Positions 21,408 to 27,719 of a DNA stretch of 27,719 bases are shown here, one piece after another. Origin of the DNA: Bacillota bacterium (lineage in GTDB: Bacteria; Bacillota; Clostridia; Oscillospirales; Ruminococcaceae); contig JAEWBS010000092.1 of assembly GCA_023391005.1 (NCBI GenBank), forward strand, positions 1 to 27,719, read 5' to 3'. The position numbers and the translations under genes are program-made. Under the pieces are notes generated by a model. The model was not told the origin of the DNA, did no database searches, and saw only the letters and a list, made by a program, of their open reading frames with translations. Each line of letters starts with the position of its first letter. The stretch's first letter is position 1.

Positions 21408-21567
21408 TTATCGAATAATCAGTCGGTCAACAGGAGTGTTGTCTTTCTCCATCAAATAGAGCAGATGTCGCGCTGTGCCGTTAGGAATGTTGCGCCCAGC
21501 CTCCCAAGCTTCGACTGGTCCGAGTGGACACGCCAAGGGCAGCCCCCAACGCCCTCTGAGACAAGCG
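21408..21567 (-). pseudogene. Decayed HTH (Xre/HigA-type) regulator remnant
   Basis: On the minus strand one frame encodes 'LSQRALGAALGVSTRT', a classic helix-turn-helix. After a one-base shift the next frame continues 'VEAWEAGRNIPNGTARHLLY' and 'LMEKDNTPVDRLIIR' to a TAA at 21410-21408. Joined, this is the C-terminal half of an Xre-family regulator or HigA-like antitoxin. The frameshift (about one extra base) and the lack of an intact N-terminus mark it as a pseudogene. A toxin partner was not found. Confidence 0.6.
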
Positions 21568-21599
21568 TAGCTACGTTCTGAGGCGGGCTGTATATCATG

Positions 21600-22442
21600 T
21601 TAAAATAGGGATTTTGAGTACTCATGCCAATATTCATCGTTGGCCTCGACTTTATGTAGCCAGCAGTACATAAGAACTGCTTCGAACTCTTGTTTTTTCC
21701 CTCGAGTAAAACTCTTTTTAGGCATTTTTGTATACAATGCATCTAACCCAAATAAATTGCTTTTCTGCTTATAATCGTAGTCCCAATACATGGAATCACT
21801 AATGCGTATCTTGGCCTCTTTGCTATAATACGCACTTTTGAGCCTATGCCCTTTAGGCCACATTTCTGGGTGATCAGAAAAATAACTAACCCACTCGCAA
21901 CAGAAGTTGTAAATATTTACTCCGTGCTTTCTGTATGTAGCATGTATCCACTCATTTATATCTTCGGAAATATTAAATTCTGCTTCAAACGGCGAGACCA
22001 GATTTTTAACCCGATGTACTTCTTTAAGGAATCTAAAAACCATTTCGGATTGTCCTTCAAGAAAATTAAAACGTTTTGCTGCTTTTGGGTAAATCTCATA
22101 CGATAGCGCTCTAAACTCGGCATCGCTATCGTAAAGAAGAAAGTAGTCACTATTAATTAATCCTATCAAGTGCCTATGCATATATTTTCCATAGGAACTA
22201 TAGATGGAAACCAGCCATTCTCGTATTTCTGGATCATAGTCTCCAATAAGGTTTCTGTACTTATCTATTTTTTGTTCATGCAATAAAGTTCTTTCATCTG
22301 CCACCTGCGTATCGAGGTAATTATTAAAATACTCAAATATATAGTTGACGCAAATACGAGTGTTCTCCGATCGCTTTTCAAGGTCACACTCGTTGATGCC
22401 ATCTTCTTTTTTTCTCTTGAAAATATATTCCTCAAGCTTCAT
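21600..22442 (-). CDS. Unknown 280-residue protein (cargo gene)
   Basis: A soluble, aromatic-rich protein (many Tyr, Trp, Phe and His) with no signal peptide, membrane segment or recognised catalytic motif. Notable stretches are 'WLVSIYSSYGKYMHRHLIGL' and 'YNFCCEWVSYFSDHPEMW'. The start at 22442 has GGAGGT about 9 bases upstream and is well supported. It is monocistronic, AT-rich, and sits between the HD phosphohydrolase unit and the phage sigma-like gene, in the position of prophage moron genes. A role in host modification or superinfection exclusion is possible, but nothing in the sequence shows it. Confidence 0.7.
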   Translation of the reverse strand: MKLEEYIFKRKKEDGINECDLEKRSENTRICVNYIFEYFNNYLDTQVADERTLLHEQKIDKYRNLIGDYDPEIREWLVSIYSSYGKYMHRHLIGLINSDYFLLYDSDAEFRALSYEIYPKAAKRFNFLEGQSEMVFRFLKEVHRVKNLVSPFEAEFNISEDINEWIHATYRKHGVNIYNFCCEWVSYFSDHPEMWPKGHRLKSAYYSKEAKIRISDSMYWDYDYKQKSNLFGLDALYTKMPKKSFTRGKKQEFEAVLMYCWLHKVEANDEYWHEYSKSLF

Positions 22443-22540
22443 GGCATTTAACCTCCGACATAAAAAGCCTTAAACAAAAACCCGTTTTATCATCCGTTGA
22501 GAATATATTTATAGTACGCTATCCGGCTACACAATACAAT

Positions 22541-22571
22541 AGAGGGCCTCCTGAAAATCAGAAGGCCCTCT
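22541..22571. terminator. Terminator after the sigma-like gene
   Basis: A 9-base stem AGAGGGCCT (22541-22549) pairs with 22563-22571, topped by an inner CTG/CAG stem. It lies about 65 bases beyond the end of the sigma-like gene and ends the prophage transcript. The remaining bases between 22443 and 22637 hold only the upstream region of the 280-residue gene. Confidence 0.75.
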
Positions 22572-22637
22572 TTGTTGCGTTAATATGAACTTTATTCTCT
22601 GGCAACGCTTCAGTTTTGCCACCAGCATCCGGTAATT

Positions 22638-23546
22638 TTAAGTTGCGGGAATAAATCCTCTGCATTCTGTCGGCTCAAAGTTAAGCCGTACGCGCCAGCG
22701 ATCTTCCCATTGACGGTTAAGCCTATCGCGCTCTGCGTTAAGCTCTTCAAGCGTCATAGACTCATACTGAGCCATGCACTCTTGCCCTTCCTGACGTTGC
22801 TCCAACGTCTCGACAGCTCGCTCGGTTGCACTGCCGCTGTTCTTAAACGCAGAGAACCCCGTACCGCGCAGTCCCAGCGTCTCATATTCATCATATAGAA
22901 AGGGGTACAACCTGCGTGGGGCATCTCCCGTCCTTAACCGTCGCAGGCCATTGTACTGAAGCTGCTGTGCCCGTGAGCGGGTGACGCCGATCCGATCCGC
23001 TATTGGCTGAAATCTTAACCCCTCAAAAAATGCTCCTCGAACAGCAACTGCCTCACCCTTGGTTAGGCGTTGGTCAATCAGCTCTTCTTCCACAGCTCTG
23101 AGGCTTCGCCGCCATTCGCTTTCTATGACGTCTTCGAAAGCTTTTTGCGCGTTTTCATCGGGTAGGACATCCGAGCGGGTAAAGTCGACACCCTCGCCGC
23201 CTAAGGGCTCGTCCAAGCTCTCGCAACTGTTGAGCGGGTCTTTTCGCGCCCGAACGGTACGCAGCCCCAGAAGGGCATTAAAGCGATTCTGTAAGGGGTA
23301 ATTGAGGAATGATGTCAGTTTGTATCCGCTCGCGGGATCGTAGGCTTTCACAGCGTCTAGCATGGCCAAGAACCCGGTTTGTATCAGATCCTCCTCGGTG
23401 ACACCAGCGGCCATACAGAAGCCCCGCATGCGGTTAAAGCACCGCCCAGCGTGCATTCCAATTAATCGACACAATTGCTCCCATAGCGGCGTTATGATGC
23501 TTTTATCGCCTTGCTGTATAGCCAGCGCCATTTCTTCATTTGTCAC
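22638..23546 (-). CDS. Sigma-70-like transcription factor (phage-encoded)
   Basis: A 302-residue protein. Residues 45-100 form a sigma region 2 ('GVTEEDLIQTGFLAMLDAV', 'YDPASGYKLTSFLNY') that would bind the -10 element and core RNA polymerase. Residues 160-205 form a region 4-like helix-turn-helix ('RFQPIADRIGVTRSRAQQLQ'). The last 100 residues are a charged, Glu/Gln-rich extension with no known domain. The GTG start at 23546 follows GAGGGGGA. Related proteins occur in Clostridia phages and integrative elements as late-gene activators. Its position directly after the tape measure gene, where the distal tail gene is expected, is unusual. Confidence 0.8.
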   Translation of the reverse strand: MTNEEMALAIQQGDKSIITPLWEQLCRLIGMHAGRCFNRMRGFCMAAGVTEEDLIQTGFLAMLDAVKAYDPASGYKLTSFLNYPLQNRFNALLGLRTVRARKDPLNSCESLDEPLGGEGVDFTRSDVLPDENAQKAFEDVIESEWRRSLRAVEEELIDQRLTKGEAVAVRGAFFEGLRFQPIADRIGVTRSRAQQLQYNGLRRLRTGDAPRRLYPFLYDEYETLGLRGTGFSAFKNSGSATERAVETLEQRQEGQECMAQYESMTLEELNAERDRLNRQWEDRWRVRLNFEPTECRGFIPAT

Positions 23547-23631
23547 ATTATTGTCCCCCTCGCCCGTTGATAACAGCAGAAATAGAGCCGGAAGGCCGGC
23601 TGTTCACGCTGGCCACATGGGCCTTTTGCTT

Positions 23632-25269
23632 TTAGTGCATTCTTCCCAGTCTACGGGCATGCTCCATCGTGCGCCAGAAGTCAGCGACACTCTGTATGTC
23701 GGCGGCATTTACAGTCATATTGACATTTATGGTGTCGCCGCCTCTCTCTAACTGCGCATTCTGTGCAGCGGTTAATACCCGCTCACCCTTGTGCAGCTCG
23801 GCAACATACCCATCAAATGGAACATAAGCAAGTCCGGTTGCATGGCTGCCGTCGACATTGCCACCGCCCCCATCTATTTGAGATTTGCCCTTGTTCCAGA
23901 ATGCAAGCTTGTCAGCCAGCCATGTAACCCTATCGCCAACCCATTTAGCGATATCCTCCCAAGCATTTTTCAGACCGTCCCACAACGCATTGAACAACTG
24001 CTTTCCAATATTAAATAATAGGGAAAGCCCGGCCTCAAACGCTTTTATCAATGCCTCCAAGAGCAGCGGCACCAGCTTAATAATACCGTCCCAAATGGAT
24101 TTAAGCAGGTTCCCTATCTCCTCCCAAAAGGTTGACCAATCCCCTTTGAATAAGGCGGTAAAAATCTTGAAAAGTGACATCAGAACATCCAGTGCGGTGC
24201 CGATAATGACTTTGATGGCCTCCCATAGCGGCTTGACGACGGCCATGATTTCTTCGCCGTGAGCCTCCCAAAAGGCGCTTATCGCGCCAATAAAAGCTCC
24301 TATTGCTTCGATGATTTGCCCTAGTATCGGTTGTAACCACGCCCAAAGCTCATCTATGGCCGCCATGACGGCGTCGATCGTGTCCTGATTTTCGTCTGCC
24401 CATTCGGCCCAAGCCGCAATGAGCTGCGTGATGAAGTTAACAACAACTGACACGCCCGCTCCGATAATTTCAAAGGCTTTGCCGACAACCTTCTGAATCA
24501 TTGGCATATTTTCAAGCAACCAGTCCGCCGCCTGCTGGATCATGGGCATTACTTTGACACCAATCTGTGTGACAACAGCCCCAAAGGATCGTTTGACATC
24601 GTCAATGGTATCCCCCAGCACAACACCCGCCGTTACCGCTTCATCGGACATGACCAGCCCTAAATCATGGGCGCGCTGCCTCAACTCCTCGATGCCCTCC
24701 GCCCCGTTATTGAGCATCGGCATCATCTCAATGCCCGCCTTGCCGAATAGCTCGGTCGCAAGACGGGCTTTTTCTGTGCCGTTTTCCATTTTGGCAAGGG
24801 CGGTGATGGCCTCGTTGGTCATCTGTTCTTGACTTTTCAGTTTTCCCGTGCCATCCTCCCAAGATAGGCCTAAAGCGGCGAACATCTCTTGTGCGTTCCT
24901 ACTGCCGCCGGCAGCGGCGTCCATCTGCTGCGTCAGCGTCTTGACGCCGACCTGTAACTTTTCGACGTCCATGCCGTTTTGCCCTAGGATATAGTCCCAT
25001 TCCTGAAAAGCCTGCTTCGAGACGCCGATCTTATTCGACATTTTGTCTATTCTATCAGTCGCCTCGGCAGACTTCATGGCCATGCCATATATAGCTGTGG
25101 CCCCGGCAGCCGTGGCAGCGCCTACCGCTACCGCCGCGCCCGCAACAGCCTTGACCCCTCCACCGATCGAATTCATCAGCCCTTTAGCCTTGTCATCGGT
25201 CTGGCTGATGCTGTTGAGCGCCTCTTTGTTATCAACTAAAATGGTTCCGAACAGCTTAAACAGTTCCAC
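23632..25269 (-). CDS. Phage tail tape measure protein
   Basis: A 545-residue protein that sets tail length and is threaded through the tail tube during assembly. The N-terminus 'ELFKLFGTILVDNKEALNSI' is the standard start of Firmicutes tape measure proteins. A hydrophobic Ala/Gly-rich segment (residues 35-65) is followed by the TP901-type core ('MDKMSNKIGVSK'-like region, 'MQKVVGKAFEIIGAG'-like repeats). Trp-rich hydrophobic helices lie between about 260 and 450. The C-terminus 'NVNMTVNAADIQSVADFWR' is typical, so the 3' end looks intact although the protein is short, suggesting a short tail. The GTG start follows GAGGTGAT. Confidence 0.9.
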   Translation of the reverse strand: MELFKLFGTILVDNKEALNSISQTDDKAKGLMNSIGGGVKAVAGAAVAVGAATAAGATAIYGMAMKSAEATDRIDKMSNKIGVSKQAFQEWDYILGQNGMDVEKLQVGVKTLTQQMDAAAGGSRNAQEMFAALGLSWEDGTGKLKSQEQMTNEAITALAKMENGTEKARLATELFGKAGIEMMPMLNNGAEGIEELRQRAHDLGLVMSDEAVTAGVVLGDTIDDVKRSFGAVVTQIGVKVMPMIQQAADWLLENMPMIQKVVGKAFEIIGAGVSVVVNFITQLIAAWAEWADENQDTIDAVMAAIDELWAWLQPILGQIIEAIGAFIGAISAFWEAHGEEIMAVVKPLWEAIKVIIGTALDVLMSLFKIFTALFKGDWSTFWEEIGNLLKSIWDGIIKLVPLLLEALIKAFEAGLSLLFNIGKQLFNALWDGLKNAWEDIAKWVGDRVTWLADKLAFWNKGKSQIDGGGGNVDGSHATGLAYVPFDGYVAELHKGERVLTAAQNAQLERGGDTINVNMTVNAADIQSVADFWRTMEHARRLGRMH

Positions 25270-25273
25270 AGCA

Positions 25274-25558
25274 TCACCTCGCCATGTTCAAGATGGACTT
25301 GACGTCCTCTAAAATATCCGCTTCATTACGGATGTCTACCCGCGGCGTCAGACTGCGCCGAAATTCCTCGAACGGCATAACATGCTGATAACCTGCCACC
25401 CACCGCTGCACAATGAAATCCTCTTCTTTCTGCTGCATAGCGTGGCGAATCAGCCGCAGTCCGTCGCCGGACGGCATCGCCATGATAAACGCTATCTCGC
25501 GATACCGGCAAAGGACGAGGTCGAGGGTTTCGGTGTAATCAAGCCGCCCAGCAACGTA
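25274..25558 (-). CDS. Tail assembly chaperone T domain, made by -1 frameshift
   Basis: This frame is open from the slippery site at 25564-25558 to a stop 5 bases before the tape measure start. It reads 'YVAGRLDYTETLDLVLCRYR', then 'MAMPSGDGLRLIRHAMQQKE' and onward. It is best expressed as the C-terminal part of a G-T fusion of about 197 residues, as in lambda gpGT and most siphophages. An ATG at 25483 could in principle start a separate 69-residue protein, but no good ribosome binding site precedes it. The fusion would chaperone the tape measure before tail tube assembly. Confidence 0.75.
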   Translation of the reverse strand, partial: YVAGRLDYTETLDLVLCRYREIAFIMAMPSGDGLRLIRHAMQQKEEDFIVQRWVAGYQHVMPFEEFRRSLTPRVDIRNEADILEDVKSILNMAR

Positions 25559-25866
25559 AAAAAACCAGCAATATCGTTTTCCTCCGCCAACGACTTGATA
25601 TTCTCTGCCAAGTCCATCAGCGGCAGGTCGCGCACTTGCTCGGGCGTTATCCCAAACGGTCTGGCGAGGAATTCATAAACGCGCCCTTCTGCCTTTTTGG
25701 ACACAAACAGATCCAGAACCTTCATAAACGCCTGTGCGCCGATTTCGTCACGGGAAAGCTTGCCGTCGTTGGCGAGCTGCGCAAGCGCCTGTACCTCATC
25801 TTTGAGATTCAAGTCCGATACAATGCGCAGCGCGGCAAAAACATCCTGTGTGGTCAATTTTCTCAT
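25492..25866 (-). CDS. Tail assembly chaperone (gpG-like)
   Basis: A 124-residue helical protein ('RKLTTQDVFAALRIVSDLNL', 'LARPFGITPEQVRDLPL', 'FFTLLGGLI') located between the tail tube and tape measure genes, the fixed position of the G-type tail chaperone. It lies 2 bases after the tail tube stop. GGAGGGG inside the end of that gene serves the ATG at 25866; an in-frame GTG at 25872 overlaps the site and is rejected. It contains a T-TTT-TTT slippery heptamer near its 3' end that gives a longer G-T product. Confidence 0.8.
   Translation of the reverse strand: MRKLTTQDVFAALRIVSDLNLKDEVQALAQLANDGKLSRDEIGAQAFMKVLDLFVSKKAEGRVYEFLARPFGITPEQVRDLPLMDLAENIKSLAEENDIAGFFTLLGGLITPKPSTSSFAGIAR
25558..25564 (-). 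promoter_or_regulatory. Programmed -1 ribosomal frameshift site
   Basis: On the minus strand, codons GGT TTT TTT present the heptamer T TTT TTT in correct phase for -1 slippage. After the shift the frame continues without stops into the downstream T domain and ends just before the tape measure gene. The zero frame ends 66 bases later at 25492. This is the classic tail-chaperone arrangement. Confidence 0.8.
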
Positions 25867-25868
25867 GC

Positions 25869-26462
25869 TCACCCCTCCGTTACTTTAGGATAGAAGATTT
25901 TGAAAGGCGGGCTGTCAAGGCCCTCCTGATCGTAATGCCCGGTAAAAATCATTTGCACCACGCCCTCGTTTTTATCCTGCATGGTGGCGGTCAACCCATT
26001 GGTGTTGATGGCATTGAACACCTGAATAATCACCGGCTTACCACTGCCGGAAAGCTTGCCGACCCATGTGACATTATCGAGGTAATCGACCAGCTTAATG
26101 TCATTTCTGGCGGTCAGGATATCATAATCATCGTTGGTTGTGGTATCCACATCCGCCGATACCAGCGCCAGTTTAAGCGTGTCCGTCGAAAGCTCAAGGA
26201 CATTTGCCATCAGGGTGACGGCCCATTCGTCGATAAATTCCATTCCCTTTGCTGCGCCGGCCACTCCGTCGACCTCAAGGCGACGTATCGTCGGGGCAGC
26301 TTTAAATTCACCACCGCCGCGCGTCGCGCCAATCAGTTTTCCGGCAGCCACCGCCGTATCAAAGGTATCGTCCTCAACGTCAAAGTTTTTGAAAAAGGCC
26401 CCGGCGTCCAAAAGCAGACGCTCCGGGGTCTTGGAGGTAAAACCACTATAAGTTTTGCTCAT
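25869..26462 (-). CDS. Major tail tube protein
   Basis: A 197-residue protein, expected to form the stacked hexameric rings of the tail tube. The opening 'YSGFTSKTPERLLLDAGAFFKNFD' and 'LIGATRGGGEFKAAPTIRRLEVDG' are typical of Firmicutes tail tube proteins. 'VGKLSGSGKPVIIQVFNAINTNG' is a later conserved beta region. It overlaps the tail terminator gene by 4 bases (ATGA). An AAGGAGCA-type site precedes the start, and it is followed by the tail chaperone. Confidence 0.88.
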   Translation of the reverse strand: MSKTYSGFTSKTPERLLLDAGAFFKNFDVEDDTFDTAVAAGKLIGATRGGGEFKAAPTIRRLEVDGVAGAAKGMEFIDEWAVTLMANVLELSTDTLKLALVSADVDTTTNDDYDILTARNDIKLVDYLDNVTWVGKLSGSGKPVIIQVFNAINTNGLTATMQDKNEGVVQMIFTGHYDQEGLDSPPFKIFYPKVTEG

Positions 26463-26827
26463 GTGTTGCTCCTTTCGTAAGCGTATAGATCAAAGGTTAG
26501 CCGCCGACGCCGCAGCGCGGGGTCGGGATCTTCCACTTTGTTGCGGGTTGCGCGGTAGATTCGGTATTGTACTGTGTCGGTCATCTCGCAGCGATTGTCC
26601 AGAGCTTTAATACAGGCATCGGCCAATACGTCGACCGCTGCTGTATCGCTCGACCTGTCCCACACATTCAACTCCAACGAATAATCCGACCTGTCCCCAC
26701 TGAAAAAACAGTTGAGATCAAACACAATGCGGGGGAAATTAGCCTCGGGCGGCGCGTCCTCATAGTAGACATCGCCGCACAGTTCCAGCAGCAGCGCCCG
26801 GATGATGGTTTTAAGTTTCTGCGTCAT
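26459..26827 (-). CDS. Tail terminator / tail completion protein
   Basis: A 122-residue protein in the position between the HK97 gp10-like gene and the tail tube gene. 'YYEDAPPEANFPRIVFDLN' and 'LELNVWDRSSDTAAVDVLADAC' resemble the lambda gpU / DUF3168-like tail terminator fold that caps the tube at the required length. It overlaps both neighbours (17 bases upstream, 4 bases downstream). The assignment rests on weak sequence likeness plus strong synteny. Confidence 0.7.
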   Translation of the reverse strand: MTQKLKTIIRALLLELCGDVYYEDAPPEANFPRIVFDLNCFFSGDRSDYSLELNVWDRSSDTAAVDVLADACIKALDNRCEMTDTVQYRIYRATRNKVEDPDPALRRRRLTFDLYAYERSNT

Positions 26828-27296
26828 CGTCTCCCGCCTCCCCGATTTCCTCGTTTTCGTCGATTAGTTCCTGCACTCGGATATCGTCCTCAATAGCCGA
26901 CAGATACGCGCCCTGAATCTTGCGGATGTCTTCGATGCTCTCGCGCACCGTCGATTGCAGAATCTCGCGGCGCGGCTGGTTTGAGGTGCCAAGCTCTTGC
27001 AGCTCGCCATACCACGCGTCGCCATGCGCACCGCGCTGCAAATTGTGAATGCCGATAATCAGGTCATTTTCCTGCTTGCGTATCCAATATTGAAATTTGC
27101 CGGTGCGGTTTTTATTCATGAACTTAGAGCCGCCCGGCAGCGCCCGCAGCTTGCGCGCACAGCGCATGAGTATCAGTCGCCCGGTGTCCTTGAGCGCCGC
27201 GCGGGTCAGTTCGGTTAGGGTATAGTTGGCACGATCGACGCTGGAAATAAGCTCAACCTGTCCTTTTTTAAACTTCACCGGGGATGGAATTGCCAT
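26811..27296 (-). CDS. HK97 gp10-like head-tail completion protein
   Basis: A 161-residue protein. 'LTELTRAALKDTGRLILMRCARKLRAL' is the helical first half, and 'NRTGKFQYWIRKQENDLIIGI' followed by 'WYGELQELGTSNQPRREIL' is the characteristic HK97 gp10 family pattern. These proteins complete the neck or proximal tail. The C-terminus is strongly acidic ('DENEEIGEAGDDDAE'). The ATG at 27296 overlaps the preceding stop as TGATG and is preferred over TTG at 27299. Confidence 0.85.
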   Translation of the reverse strand: MAIPSPVKFKKGQVELISSVDRANYTLTELTRAALKDTGRLILMRCARKLRALPGGSKFMNKNRTGKFQYWIRKQENDLIIGIHNLQRGAHGDAWYGELQELGTSNQPRREILQSTVRESIEDIRKIQGAYLSAIEDDIRVQELIDENEEIGEAGDDDAET

Positions 27297-27595
27297 CAAA
27301 CCACCCCTGACTGCAAGGTAAGCTCCATTCGGTCACCGTCCTGAAAGGTTCGGTTGATGCGGTAAGCGCACCCGCCAATCTCCACCCGACGCTGGCCGTC
27401 GTACTCCGCCGCCCATATAATGGCCTTGACCTCGGGCTTTTGCCCGAGCGCCTGCGCTTGGTAAAATTCCGACTGGCCGACCGAACGAATCCGCGCGATC
27501 ACGTCGGTGCGGTCGCTGCCGGGTATGGCGTCGCCCGCAGCGTTGACCGCAGGCGCGCCGCCGAGCAGCGTTATGACCATGTCACGATCAATCAC
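27296..27595 (-). CDS. Phage head-tail adaptor (stopper) protein
   Basis: A small beta-rich protein of about 99 residues located between the head-tail connector and the gp10-like gene, where the stopper or head closure protein normally lies. 'VIARIRSVGQSEFYQAQALGQKPEVKAIIW' and 'YDGQRRVEIGGCAYRINRTF' are typical of Firmicutes head-tail adaptors. The GTG at 27595 has GGGGG about 6 bases upstream and overlaps the preceding gene by 8 bases. A TTG at 27610 is in frame but less likely. Confidence 0.75.
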   Translation of the reverse strand: MIDRDMVITLLGGAPAVNAAGDAIPGSDRTDVIARIRSVGQSEFYQAQALGQKPEVKAIIWAAEYDGQRRVEIGGCAYRINRTFQDGDRMELTLQSGVV

Positions 27596-27719
27596 GATAA
27601 TCCCCCGCAATCATCATCGAGCCTTTCAGCATGTCATAGGACTGCTGATAGCGCCCGGCGTTTTCATCCGCGCCGAAATTGGCCTTGCAGTAAAGCACAA
27701 CGGCCCGCTTTATCAGCGG
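27588..27719 (-). CDS. Head-tail connector protein (gp6-like), 5' partial
   Basis: The minus strand is open from the right edge to a stop at 27590-27588, giving the last 43 residues: 'AVVLYCKANFGADENAGRYQ' and 'SYDMLKGSMMIAGDYRD'. The pattern 'YCKANFG' with a helix ending in 'GDY' is typical of gp6-like head-tail connector proteins that join the portal to the tail. Its 5' part lies outside the window. Upstream genes should be the major capsid protein and protease. Confidence 0.7.
   Translation of the reverse strand, partial: PLIKRAVVLYCKANFGADENAGRYQQSYDMLKGSMMIAGDYRD

Noticed and set aside
18389..22600. CRISPR array or complete insertion sequence in the AT-rich block
   Set aside because: No regularly spaced repeats, transposase motifs or terminal inverted repeats were found; the only repeat is the 11-bp tandem pair.

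Overview
The window reads as chromosome of a Gram-positive Bacillota organism of the class Clostridia, probably an uncultured Oscillospirales-type bacterium. This is inferred from the parA-parB-serS cluster with downstream acyl-ACP thioesterase, a type III pantothenate kinase, an ECF-type vitamin transporter subunit, strong AGGAGG ribosome binding sites and sigma-A-type promoters. The core block is GC-rich. The stretch from about 18.7 to 22.5 kb is clearly more AT-rich and looks acquired.

Layout: (1) 1-3102, plus strand: distal end of a phage late region, with Ig-like tail/fibre proteins, small proteins, two holin-type membrane proteins and a GH25 lysozyme, closed by a bidirectional terminator. 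(2) 3200-8481, minus strand: housekeeping genes parA, parB, serS, acyl-ACP thioesterase and guaB. (3) 8729-10669, plus strand: coaX and an ECF S component (probably pantothenate uptake plus phosphorylation). Between them lies an easily missed type I toxin-antitoxin locus: a 25-residue holin-like toxin and a convergent antisense RNA sharing one bidirectional terminator. (4) 11.0-18.4 kb, plus strand: three genes encoding a 1607-residue fusion protein (HD hydrolase, helical repeats, NadD-like nucleotidyltransferase, GNAT-like and phosphoribosyltransferase-like domains), a divergent lactate/malate-dehydrogenase-like protein and a flavodoxin-fold protein. This is the best candidate for an undescribed metabolic or cofactor system.

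(5) 18.67-18.75 kb: a 3' fragment of a tRNA-Lys gene with its terminator, reading on the minus strand. It is best explained as an attachment-site scar marking the left boundary of an integrated element that continues past the right edge. (6) 18.75-22.57 kb: AT-rich cargo with a two-gene unit (121-residue unknown protein plus HD phosphohydrolase), a decayed HTH regulator and a 280-residue orphan. (7) 22.6-27.7 kb, minus strand: prophage genes in the order head-tail connector, adaptor, HK97-gp10-like, tail terminator, tail tube, tail assembly chaperone with a -1 frameshift, tape measure, then a sigma-70-like factor. The distal tail, fibre and lysis genes expected after the tape measure are absent there.

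The two phage modules point inward at a roughly 15-kb core block. They may be two separate prophages or parts of a rearranged one; the window alone cannot decide.
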